Below are positions 50,827 through 59,074 of a stretch of DNA of 64,000 bases, in pieces. This DNA is from Foetidibacter luteolus. Lineage in GTDB: Bacteria; Bacteroidota; Bacteroidia; Chitinophagales; Chitinophagaceae. The stretch spans positions 284,450-348,449 of the forward strand of contig NZ_VVIP01000059.1 in the NCBI RefSeq assembly GCF_009650435.1, in the 5' to 3' direction. Position numbers and translations under genes: made by a program. The notes below the pieces were generated by a model. It had not been told where the DNA came from, made no database searches, and saw only the letters and a program-made list of their open reading frames with translations. The first letter of the stretch is position 1, and every line of letters starts with the position of its first letter.

Positions 50827-52554
50827 ATGAAAATCTTGATTTTAACATTATCTATTTTCCTGATACACACAAGTTTCGCTCAAAAAATACAAACTCCTTT
50901 TGAAAAAAGCAATAATACTCAAACAACAACATATAAAGAATGTATCCAATGGTATAAACTACTGGCTGCCACAAATGGCAACATCAAGGTTGTGACCCGG
51001 GATACAACCGATGCAGGCTATCCGCTCCATACCATTATTTTTAGTTACGATAAAACTTTTGATGCCGATTTATGGCATACCCAAAATAAGGTGGTTATAC
51101 TCGTTAATAATGGTATACATCCCGGAGAGCCTGACGGCATTGACGCAAGCATGATGTTGTTAAGGGATTTGGCGGATGGAACGCTTATCATTCCACAAAA
51201 CGTAGTACTGGCTGTTATACCCATTTACAATATTGGCGGCAGCCTTAACCGAAACAGCTTTACCCGTGTTAACCAGAACGGGCCGGAAAGCTATGGCTTT
51301 AGGGGTAATGCGCAAAACCTGGATTTAAACCGGGATTTTATTAAGGCTGATTCCAAGAATGCCCGGGCCTTTACCCGTATTTTCCATTGGCTTAAGCCAG
51401 ACATACTTGTTGACAACCATGTAAGCGACGGTGCTGATTACCAGCATACTATGACTCTTCTATCTACCCAGCACAATAAACTTGGCGGGCCTGTTGGCGA
51501 GTTTATGCACAATGTTTTTGAGCCTGCGCTGTTTAAAAGTATGCTGCAAAAAAATTGGCCCATGTGCCCGTATGTAAACTTCGAGGAAGGTAATCTTGAA
51601 AAAGGCTGGGATGCATTTAATGATGCACCCCGCTACAGCACGGGCTATGCCGCCCTTTTTCAAACCATTTGCTTTATGCCGGAAACACACATGCTTAAGC
51701 CGTTTGCAGACAGGGTTAAAAGCACCTATGCCTTTATGCAAACCGTGGCCGAGCAAAGCGGTGCTTTAGCCGAAGATTTACTGGCTGCCCGCCGGGCTTC
51801 TGCTGAAGCGGTTAAGCAACAGCAACGGTTTGCGCTTAGCTGGCAGGTTGATACTGTACACTATGAACTGGTTAACTTTAAAGGCTATGCCGCAGACAGC
51901 GCCGTTAGCCAGGTTACGGGCATGAACCGGTTGTTTTATAATCACCGGAAACCGTTTGAAAAACAAGTAAAATTTTACAATACATTTTTGCCTGGCCAGG
52001 TGGTTACCAAACCTAAAGCCTATATTATTCCGCATGGCTGGCAGGATGTTGTGGAGCGGTTACAACTCAATGGCGTTAGGTTGCAGCAACTGCAAAACGA
52101 TACGGCCCTAACTGTTGAAGTTTACCACATAAAAGATTATAAGAGCCTGCCCAGGCCTTATGAAAAACACCACCGCAACTATAACATACATCTTGAAACG
52201 ACGTTGGAAACCATTCATTTCCTGGCAGGAGATTACATTACTTATACCGGCCATGAAACAGACCGGTATGTTGTGGAAACTTTAGAGCCGCTCGCCGATG
52301 ACAGTTTTTTTAGCTGGAATTTTTTTGACGCTGTTTTGCAGCAAAAAGAAGGTTACAGCGATTACCGCTGGGAGGATATCGCAGCGCAATACCTGCAACA
52401 GCACCCTGAGGTAAAGGAACAACTGCAAGCCCGCAAAAAGGCAGATAGTACTTTTGCCGCATCGGCAAGTGAACAATTACGTTTTGTTTACACACACTCC
52501 CCCTGGTACGAGCCCGCACATAACCGCTACCCTGTTTACCGGCTCGTAAATTAG
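50827..52554 (+). CDS. M14 family zinc carboxypeptidase-like exported protein
   Basis: The product is about 575 aa with a signal peptide (ILILTLSIFLIHTSFAQ). Zinc ligands of the M14 fold appear as NNGIHPGEPDGIDAS (HxxE) and, later, NHVSDGADYQHTM (His). The catalytic Glu is probably in ICFMPETHMLKPFADR. The substrate-binding segment FRGNAQNLDLNRDFIKADSK is also typical. It is likely a periplasmic or secreted peptidase; the cleaved bond is unknown. An upstream in-frame TTG (50776) adds a charged leader that breaks the signal peptide, so ATG at 50827 is preferred. Confidence 0.88.
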   Translation: MKILILTLSIFLIHTSFAQKIQTPFEKSNNTQTTTYKECIQWYKLLAATNGNIKVVTRDTTDAGYPLHTIIFSYDKTFDADLWHTQNKVVILVNNGIHPGEPDGIDASMMLLRDLADGTLIIPQNVVLAVIPIYNIGGSLNRNSFTRVNQNGPESYGFRGNAQNLDLNRDFIKADSKNARAFTRIFHWLKPDILVDNHVSDGADYQHTMTLLSTQHNKLGGPVGEFMHNVFEPALFKSMLQKNWPMCPYVNFEEGNLEKGWDAFNDAPRYSTGYAALFQTICFMPETHMLKPFADRVKSTYAFMQTVAEQSGALAEDLLAARRASAEAVKQQQRFALSWQVDTVHYELVNFKGYAADSAVSQVTGMNRLFYNHRKPFEKQVKFYNTFLPGQVVTKPKAYIIPHGWQDVVERLQLNGVRLQQLQNDTALTVEVYHIKDYKSLPRPYEKHHRNYNIHLETTLETIHFLAGDYITYTGHETDRYVVETLEPLADDSFFSWNFFDAVLQQKEGYSDYRWEDIAAQYLQQHPEVKEQLQARKKADSTFAASASEQLRFVYTHSPWYEPAHNRYPVYRLVN

Positions 52555-52710
52555 GTTTCGGTTGATACAGAATAAGAATTTGTGGTGGCATGCGAAGGAA
52601 GAAGTGCGAAGTACTTGCTTATGTTAGATGTTTGATGTGGGATGGACGATGTAAAAAAATGCACCCCCACTCGCCATTTACCACTTACCCACTTGCCCCT
52701 ATTAATGTAA
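52555..52710. other. Gap with pyrimidine-rich C-type words
   Basis: I see no gene here. The stretch CACCCCCACTCGCCATTTAC, then CACTTACCCACTTGCCCC (52663-52699) resembles the arms of the hairpin at 28395-28447 (CACTGGCCATTTCCCACTC) but forms no clean stem itself. Confidence 0.35.
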
Positions 52711-54573
52711 TTACTTAACGCTGATACCAGCCGCTTGTAAAATCTTGAAGAAAAGTTCAGTGTTTTCGTACACCCCGCTGAACAGTTGCGACTGAGGGCC
52801 GTAGGCAAATACCGGTACGGGTAAGGCGGTATGATCGTTGGTGGCAAACTGGCCGCTTACGTAACCGGTGTTGTAGTCGCCATCCAGCAAGGTAAGGCCG
52901 CCGGTTTCGTGATCGGCGGTAACTATAACAAGTGTTTCGCCGTCTTTATCGGCAAACTCAAGCGCCTTGCCAACAGCCTGGTCAAAGTCCATAACTTCGG
53001 TAACAACATAAGGCAGGTTATTGTCGTGGCCGCCGTAATCTATCTGGGCGCCTTCTGCCATTAAGAAAAATCCTTCTTTGTTTTTAGACAGCCTGTCAAT
53101 GGATTGTTCCACCGCCTCCTGCAGCCAGTTGCCACGCCCGTTGCGCATAGATAAGCCGGCCTGTTTATCTACCACGATAACTTTGTTGTTGCCCGGCGGA
53201 ATATTATTTAGTGATGACACAATGCTGTACTTTTTGCCAAGCTGCTGTAAAACACTGTCAGAAATTTTCGTCTTTTCAGACTTGTCGAGTATCGCCACAT
53301 TCTGCAGGCTTTCATCGCCGGAGCCCATCAATAAATCAACAGGTGCGTTGTTTAAATCATTCAGTATGTCAGCGGCATGTTCCCGTTCGCTCTGGTGAGC
53401 GTAAAAATCGGCTGGGGTAGCATCTGCAATATCCCCGCAGGTTACCAGCCCTGTCTTCATTTTTCTGCGGCTAAAATAAAGTGGCAGCAGGGGTAATGCC
53501 TTGCCGGTATGGTCAACGCCAACAAAACGGTTATTGGTTTTTTCGCCGGATGAGATGGCAGTAGAGCCTGGCGCCGAATCTGTTACGTAGCTGTCGTGGG
53601 AACTTGTTTTGGAAGTGCCTGTACGCCGCATGTTGAATATGTTTAATGCGCCTTTATTGGCAGTATAACCGGCATATAATTGCGGGTAGCTGGTGCCATC
53701 CCCAATAAACAGAATGATATTTTTTACCTGCTTGTTTTGCCCGTCGTTTTTATAGGTTGGCTGGTAGGTTTTGTAAAAATTATTGCCGGGTATATAAGTT
53801 GTTGCCGGCAGTTTGTTAAGAAACGAAGCCAGCTCTGGTATATGGTCTGTATTAAGGTAATCTACCCCGGCATGCATAAGTCTGTACCAGGCATTAATAT
53901 AATCCGGTGCACCCCAAAAGCGTACCGGTTTGCCGGCATTGTGTGCTTTTTTTACCGCGGCATTAAGGGCTGCAGCTTCTCTTTCGGGCACTATGCCCTT
54001 GCCGTTCCAGTTGGTGTAGCTGCGCAGGTTATCACTAAGCAGAATTATTCTTGATAGTTCTGCCGCACTGTAATTTTTGTTAAGTTCCCCGTCGAAGTTG
54101 ATGAAAGCCGGGTAACCGGTAAACAATTGCGGAGAAGGCCGGTTGCCGGTGATGGTAAATTTGAGTGTGCGGCATGCAACTAAATCCGGGTAATTTTTCA
54201 GCAGTTCCACCAGCGTATTAAGGGTGTTGATAGAGTCTGTTTTTATATCTACCAGCAGCAACAGCCGGCGGCTGCTATCCGCATAAACGTATCCTTTGTT
54301 TTTTTTAATGCAGCCTTGCAATGGCTGCAGGTATAATGTTTCCAGTGTTTTTTGCGGGTCTAAATATTTTTCCTCATGGGCTACAAGCAATTGCCCGTCC
54401 TTCAAAAATATATCTGCCTCAATAGAGCCAAAACCTGCATGCCATGCGGTATAAAATGGAACAGGCTGTTCATAATCGTTGTGCGAGTGTGCGTTGGCAA
54501 CAGTTAGCAAACGGGGCTGCGCCAGAACAGTAACAGCGCATAGCAGAAGTAACGGCAGAAATAGTTTTTGCAT
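52711..54573 (-). CDS. Fusion of a phosphodiesterase (PLC/GDPD-like) domain and alkaline phosphatase
   Basis: The product is about 620 aa with a signal peptide (LFLPLLLLCAVTVLAQ). Its first half (about 20-260) resembles the PI-PLC/GDPD TIM barrel: NAHSHNDYEQPVPFYTAWHA, GSIEADIFLKDGQLLVAHE and LLLLVDIKTDS. Its second half (about 285-620) is an alkaline phosphatase with IILFIGDGTSYPQLYA, nucleophile Ser333 in VTDSAPGSTAISSGE, ADATPADFYAHQ, EGAQIDYGGHDNN, VTADHETGG and a final NDHTALPVPV. All metal ligands of the phosphatase seem present. It would release phosphate from phosphodiesters and monoesters in the periplasm. The start at 54573 gives a normal signal. Confidence 0.86.
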   Translation of the reverse strand: MQKLFLPLLLLCAVTVLAQPRLLTVANAHSHNDYEQPVPFYTAWHAGFGSIEADIFLKDGQLLVAHEEKYLDPQKTLETLYLQPLQGCIKKNKGYVYADSSRRLLLLVDIKTDSINTLNTLVELLKNYPDLVACRTLKFTITGNRPSPQLFTGYPAFINFDGELNKNYSAAELSRIILLSDNLRSYTNWNGKGIVPEREAAALNAAVKKAHNAGKPVRFWGAPDYINAWYRLMHAGVDYLNTDHIPELASFLNKLPATTYIPGNNFYKTYQPTYKNDGQNKQVKNIILFIGDGTSYPQLYAGYTANKGALNIFNMRRTGTSKTSSHDSYVTDSAPGSTAISSGEKTNNRFVGVDHTGKALPLLPLYFSRRKMKTGLVTCGDIADATPADFYAHQSEREHAADILNDLNNAPVDLLMGSGDESLQNVAILDKSEKTKISDSVLQQLGKKYSIVSSLNNIPPGNNKVIVVDKQAGLSMRNGRGNWLQEAVEQSIDRLSKNKEGFFLMAEGAQIDYGGHDNNLPYVVTEVMDFDQAVGKALEFADKDGETLVIVTADHETGGLTLLDGDYNTGYVSGQFATNDHTALPVPVFAYGPQSQLFSGVYENTELFFKILQAAGISVK

Positions 54574-54762
54574 AACGGCATTTTTCAAAGCGGCTAAGTA
54601 AATGTATATGCGCCAATTATCCTTTTTGAACAAGCATCTTTTTGCGTAATTCATAATTGTTTAATCATTTAATGCTGTCCTTTTGCACCGCGCAAGCCAG
54701 GTTTGGACGTGACACAAGACACACACATCGTACATCCCACACCTGACACCTAACATTTGTTT

Positions 54763-54864
54763 GGGGGTGTCCCTCGTACCTCGGGTCGGGCTTTCCGCTC
54801 ATACTCCGCCACAAGGCCGGGCTGCGAAGGCCTCAGCGGGGTAACCGCTTCAATCCCTCACCCG
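54763..54864 (+). repeat. Family A interspersed repeat, copy 6
   Basis: The element begins GGGGGTGTCCCTCGTACCTC and ends CTTCAATCCCTCACCCG. The left end has diverged (AAGCTATCGCAAGGGG replaced), but the right two thirds match copy 4 well. It lies in the 668-bp gap before the efflux operon. Confidence 0.7.
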
Positions 54865-55014
54865 TTGGTGACGCCTGTTGAGTCTTTTCAGGCAGGTTGT
54901 TTGCTACCCCTGTTGCTAATGCCTTCGGCTCCGGTAATTATTATCCATAGTATAAACCAGCAAAGGCCGGGGTTTCCGCCTGTCGTCAGAAGCTGCAAAG
55001 CAAGTCTACCCGGT

Positions 55015-55100
55015 GGGCAAAGCTGCATAGCGAACTAACAGCACAAGAGTGCGACGCAAGTAAAGTCTCATGGGTGTTCCTCTTGCCGGGGTCCAAAAAA
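55015..55100 (+). repeat. Family B interspersed repeat, copy near the efflux operon
   Basis: The element reads GGCAAAGCTGCATAGCGAAC, then GCACAAGAGTGCGACGCAA, ending CTTGCCGGGGTCCAAAAAA. It matches the copy at 20285 closely. Confidence 0.7.
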
Positions 55101-55178
55101 TCTTGTTGCAGGCTATACTTTAATGCACTCATCCTTGTGAAATGCCGTTCAGCACGAGAGATGAGAAATTTTTTCAAT

Positions 55179-55230
55179 GGAAACTAATATTACAAAAAAA
55201 GTTTCCTTAGTTTTGTTCCTCAAATTTGAG
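55179..55230 (+). promoter_or_regulatory. Promoter and TetR operator candidates of the efflux operon
   Basis: TAGTTTTG (55208-55215) matches TAnnTTTG. Two symmetric elements flank it: GGAAACT-N14-AGTTTCC (55179-55206) upstream, over the spacer, and the perfect palindrome CTCAAATTTGAG (55219-55230) over the likely transcription start. Either could be the site of the TetR protein encoded just downstream. Confidence 0.5.
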
Positions 55231-55241
55231 CAGCGAAGGAA

Positions 55242-55868
55242 ATGAAAGAAAGAATACAGCAAAAGGCCAAAGAGCTATTTATGCGTTACGGGTTTAAATC
55301 TGTAACCATGGATGAAATTGCCGGCCAGTTAGGTGTTAGCAAAAAAACCCTTTACCAGTTTTTTACAGATAAAGATGAGTTGGTGGAAGCGGTAATGCAG
55401 GCCGAAATAGAATACATGCGTACAGAATGTATAAGGCAGAATACAGAAGCGGAAAATGCAGTGGAAGAGCTTTTTAAAGACATGGATTCTGTGCAGGCCA
55501 CCTTTAACGCACTTAACCCCCAGATTATATTTGACCTGGAAAAATTTTACCCCAAAACCTTCGAAAAGTTTAAAAAGCACAAACATTCTTTTCTGTTAGA
55601 TGTAATAAAGAGAAACCTTGAACGCGGAAGGGAAGAGGAGCTTTACCGGCAGGATTTTGACCTGGATGTAGCGGCCCGCTTCAGGCTGGAAAGTTCTTTT
55701 GTTATGTTTAACCAGGATGTTTTTCCCTATGGAAAATACAGCCTGGTGCATGTTTCCAACGAAATATACTATCTTTTCCTTCACGGTATTGCCACAACCA
55801 AGGGTAAAAAGCTGATAGAAAAGTATATACAACAACGCGTAAAAAATAAAACCAATACTTATGCCTGA
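55242..55868 (+). CDS. TetR/AcrR family regulator of the efflux operon
   Basis: The 208-aa product has the TetR helix-turn-helix at about 5-50 (AKELFMRYGFKSVTMDEIAG, QLGVSKKTLYQFFTDKDELV). A helical C-terminal domain follows. It is the first gene of the operon and its stop overlaps the TolC gene by 8 nt, a common layout for a self-regulated RND pump. Palindromes around the promoter support autoregulation. The inducing compound is unknown. Confidence 0.93.
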   Translation: MKERIQQKAKELFMRYGFKSVTMDEIAGQLGVSKKTLYQFFTDKDELVEAVMQAEIEYMRTECIRQNTEAENAVEELFKDMDSVQATFNALNPQIIFDLEKFYPKTFEKFKKHKHSFLLDVIKRNLERGREEELYRQDFDLDVAARFRLESSFVMFNQDVFPYGKYSLVHVSNEIYYLFLHGIATTKGKKLIEKYIQQRVKNKTNTYA

Positions 55869-57267
55869 CTTGAAAAACATAAGCACGGTATGTTTACTAT
55901 TATTCGTTACCCTTACAACCCACGCACAAACAAACAGTCACGAATTTTCCATACAGCAGTGTATTGAATACGCCAGGAAAAACAACCTGCAGGTAAAGAA
56001 TGCACTGTTGGATTATAAAATTCAGCAGCAGACTAACCGTAACATAACATCGGCGGCATATCCGCAGCTAAACGGCTCTCTTGGCACTACCTATTATCCT
56101 AATATACCGGTGCAAAGCTTTCCCAACTTTATAGCGCTGGCCACTTACGGCGTACTGGAAAATGAAGGGGTAAAAGACGGTAATGGAAACGCGATTAAAA
56201 CACCCGATGATATTGGTTTTATTAATGCCGCTTTTGGTACCAAGTGGGCTGCAACGGGTGGTGTAAGCCTTTCGCAGATTTTGTTTGATGGGCAGGTATT
56301 TGTAGGGTTACAGGCCAGGCAGGCGTCGCTTGATTTCAGGAACAAGGCTTATGAAGTAACGGAAGAAAGCATTAGGGCCAATATTTATAAAGTGTATTAC
56401 CAGTTAGTGGTTAGCAAAACGCAGTTGGAGCAAATAGAAGCCAATGTGAACCGTGCCGATAAACTGGCACACGATACAAAAGCCCTTTTTGATAATGGCT
56501 TTGCAGAAAAACTGGATGTTGACAGGGCTTCTGTACAACTGGCCAACCTTCAGACAGAAAAACTTAAACTTGAAAACACAATTAACAACGGTTACGTTGG
56601 TTTGAAATTGCTGATTGGTATGCCGGTAAAGGATTCGCTGGTATTAACGGAACAAATAACAGAAGATAAGATTAAGGAAGATGCTTTAATGGATACAGCC
56701 GGCTACCAGTACAGCGATAGAAAAGATTTTCAACTGGCCACCATTACCAATACGCTGAATGAATACAACATCAAGCGCTACAAGTTTACTTACCTGCCAT
56801 CTGTTAACCTGTCAAGCCAGTTCTCAAAGAATGCCTATCGTAACGAGTTCAGCTTCTTTAAAAAGGGAGACTGGTTTAATAGCTGGTACATTGGCCTGAA
56901 TATATCGGTGCCCATATTTGATGGTTTTGCCCGTGCTTCTAATGTAAGAAAAGCGGAACTGGAACTTGAGCAAACAAAAAACCAGATGCAGAACCTGAAG
57001 AACACGATAGATAATGATGTGGCATTGGCAAGGAACAATTTCAGGTCGGCCATTCTTACACTTGATTTTCAGAAAAAAAATATCACACTGGCCGAACAGG
57101 TGTATAACCAATCAAAGAAAAAATACGAATCAGGGCTGGGTTCCACTATAGATATCACCAATGCGCAAACAGATTTAAAAACGGCGCAAACCAATTATAC
57201 CGGGGCGCTTTACGATGCTGTTATTGCTAAGATTGATTACCTGAAAGCCATTGGCAAACTGCAATAG
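55861..57267 (+). CDS. TolC family outer-membrane efflux protein
   Basis: The 468-aa product has a signal peptide (VCLLLFVTLTTHAQ) and the TolC fold made of two repeats of strands and long coiled helices. Examples are SIQQCIEYARKNNLQVKNAL, NVNRADKLAHDTKALFDNGF and KKKYESGLGSTIDITNAQTD. The trimer forms the outer-membrane duct of the pump. It overlaps the regulator gene and is followed after 37 nt by the adaptor gene. Confidence 0.95.
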   Translation: MPDLKNISTVCLLLFVTLTTHAQTNSHEFSIQQCIEYARKNNLQVKNALLDYKIQQQTNRNITSAAYPQLNGSLGTTYYPNIPVQSFPNFIALATYGVLENEGVKDGNGNAIKTPDDIGFINAAFGTKWAATGGVSLSQILFDGQVFVGLQARQASLDFRNKAYEVTEESIRANIYKVYYQLVVSKTQLEQIEANVNRADKLAHDTKALFDNGFAEKLDVDRASVQLANLQTEKLKLENTINNGYVGLKLLIGMPVKDSLVLTEQITEDKIKEDALMDTAGYQYSDRKDFQLATITNTLNEYNIKRYKFTYLPSVNLSSQFSKNAYRNEFSFFKKGDWFNSWYIGLNISVPIFDGFARASNVRKAELELEQTKNQMQNLKNTIDNDVALARNNFRSAILTLDFQKKNITLAEQVYNQSKKKYESGLGSTIDITNAQTDLKTAQTNYTGALYDAVIAKIDYLKAIGKLQ

Positions 57268-57304
57268 AAATACAATACCCAATCACTAACTATAAAAGAT
57301 TTAT

Positions 57305-58471
57305 ATGCAACGGTTCCTGAACATTCTTGTAGTAACGGCTGTGGTAACCACGCTGGCATCCTGCGGGGCTGCAAAAGATAAAAATGCGGCAGTAGCGGAG
57401 AAGAAGGCGGATTTGGATGCCCTAAAGAAAGAGCAGGCTTCTTTAACGGATAAGATAGCCAAACTGGAAGCAGAGATTGCTAAGCTTGACCCTGCTTCTG
57501 CAAAACAGGAAAAAGCAAAACTGGTAAGTATAGATACCATTACCCCAGGCAGCTTCACACATTTTATTGACCTGCAGGGCAAAGTAGACGCCCAGAACAT
57601 TGCTTTTGTAACACCGCAAAACCAGGGTGGCCAGGTAAAGGAACTCTACGTGAAGCAAGGTGATTATGTAAAGAAAGGGCAGTTGCTGATGAAGCTGGAT
57701 AATGAAGCATTTAAAACACAATTAGGTCCGTTGCAGGTGCAGCTTGATAACGCCAAAGACATACTCCGCCGCAGGCAAAACCTTTGGGAGCAGGGTATAG
57801 GTACGGAAGTGGAGCTTATTTCTGCAAGAACAACAGTATCCAATCTTCAAAAACAAATAGACGCGGTTAATACACAGATAGGGCAGTACAATGTGTACTC
57901 GCCTATGAATGGTGTAGCGGAAACAGTAAACATAAGAGTGGGTGAAACATTTAGTCCTGCAACGGCTAATGTGATGGGCATAAAACTGGTTAATACGGGC
58001 GATTTGAAATTAACAGCTAATGTGCCGGAAGTTTACCTGGATAAGGTAAATGAAGGAACCAGCGTAATGATTTCGCTGCCGGATGTTAATAAGAATATCA
58101 GCGCCAGGGTTACCGTTAAGGGCAAAATAGTTGACCCCAACAGCCGCTCTTTTTACATTGAAGCTAAACTGCCGGCTGATAAAGATTTGAGGCCCAACCA
58201 GCTTGCCGTGGTAAAAATACAGGATTATGCCGCGGCCAATGCCATTACGGTTCCGGTTAACACCCTGCAAACAGACGAGAAAGGAAAATTTGTAATGGTA
58301 GCGGCCAAAGAAGGCAACAAGCTGATTGCCCGCAAACGTACGGTTATGGAAGGGCAGATGTATACGGATACCCTCGAAATAAAAAGTGGCCTGCAGCAGG
58401 GCGATGCGATTATAGTTGATGGATTTCAGGGGCTGTATGAGGGGCAGTTAATTACCACAGATGCAAAATGA
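57305..58471 (+). CDS. RND efflux periplasmic adaptor (MFP/HlyD family) lipoprotein
   Basis: The 388-aa product has a lipobox TLASC (Cys about 20). A coiled coil (about 35-65) precedes the barrel-sandwich (lipoyl) domain with QNIAFVTPQNQGGQVKELYV, then KQGDYVKKGQLLMKLD. The helical hairpin is at about 135-190 and beta-barrel and membrane-proximal domains follow, ending ADAK. It joins the TolC duct to the inner-membrane pump. The pump gene that should follow directly is 603 nt away because a repeat remnant and a GxxExxY gene stand between them. Confidence 0.93.
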   Translation: MQRFLNILVVTAVVTTLASCGAAKDKNAAVAEKKADLDALKKEQASLTDKIAKLEAEIAKLDPASAKQEKAKLVSIDTITPGSFTHFIDLQGKVDAQNIAFVTPQNQGGQVKELYVKQGDYVKKGQLLMKLDNEAFKTQLGPLQVQLDNAKDILRRRQNLWEQGIGTEVELISARTTVSNLQKQIDAVNTQIGQYNVYSPMNGVAETVNIRVGETFSPATANVMGIKLVNTGDLKLTANVPEVYLDKVNEGTSVMISLPDVNKNISARVTVKGKIVDPNSRSFYIEAKLPADKDLRPNQLAVVKIQDYAAANAITVPVNTLQTDEKGKFVMVAAKEGNKLIARKRTVMEGQMYTDTLEIKSGLQQGDAIIVDGFQGLYEGQLITTDAK

Positions 58472-58514
58472 TGGTAATGAGTAAATGATTTTTGTATGGA
58501 AGGATAAGGATTCC

Positions 58515-58608
58515 CCAAAGCGTGAGGGATAGTAACGGAAAGCCCGCAACGGAGCTTAGCGGAGTGAGGACTTGAAGTGGATAGCCCGACCCGCAGGGGC
58601 ACGCCCTG
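58515..58608 (-). repeat. Family A repeat, degenerate copy 7
   Basis: GCGTGAGGGATAGTAACGGA, then GGACTTGAAGTGGATAGCC, then CGCAGGGGCACGCCC keep the family A end words in diverged form. It lies just before the GxxExxY gene, inside the efflux operon. Confidence 0.5.
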
Positions 58609-58656
58609 AAAACTATTTATAACGCGGTATCAACAGCCGTCAATTATTCCGTACCA

Positions 58657-59040
58657 ATGATAAACGAAACATACAAGTATTCTGATATTACCGGGGCTGT
58701 GATTGGGTGTGCCATGAGAGTGCATACAAAGCTCGGTCATGGATTTCCTGAAGTTATTTATCAACGGGCATTGGCGATTGAGTTGGATAAAATCCTGATG
58801 CCATATGTAAGGGAAAAGGAGTGGGAAGTTTATTACGATGCTTTGTTAATTGGAAAGAGGCGGGTAGATTTTGTTGTAATGGAAAAAGTACTGGTAGAGC
58901 TAAAGGCTATAGGGAGCTTTGAACCTGGGAACTACACCCAGATACTCAATTACCTGGAAGCGTTTAAGATGGAAATTGGGCTTCTGCTCAATTTTGGGAA
59001 GAAGAGCCTTGAATTTAAAAGATTCACTAAAAACAGATGA
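58657..59040 (+). CDS. GxxExxY family protein
   Basis: The 127-aa product shows the family motif in KLGHGFPEVIYQRAL (GxxExxY) and the later RVDFVV and VLVELKA strands. Together with the preceding Glu these resemble the core of a PD-(D/E)xK nuclease fold. The C-terminal half (NYTQILNYLEAFKMEIGLLL, NFG) is also typical. The family is common in Bacteroidota and cyanobacteria. Its function is not known; nuclease or RNA-related activity has been suggested. Here it sits inside an efflux operon next to a repeat remnant, which points to insertion. Confidence 0.9.
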   Translation: MINETYKYSDITGAVIGCAMRVHTKLGHGFPEVIYQRALAIELDKILMPYVREKEWEVYYDALLIGKRRVDFVVMEKVLVELKAIGSFEPGNYTQILNYLEAFKMEIGLLLNFGKKSLEFKRFTKNR

Positions 59041-59074
59041 GCCAAATATAAGTTCACGCAAACGATTCTTAATC

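Noticed and set aside
58919..59074. N-terminal extension of the RND permease over the GxxExxY gene
   Set aside because: The 52 extra residues are the GxxExxY gene read in another frame and resemble no RND protein.
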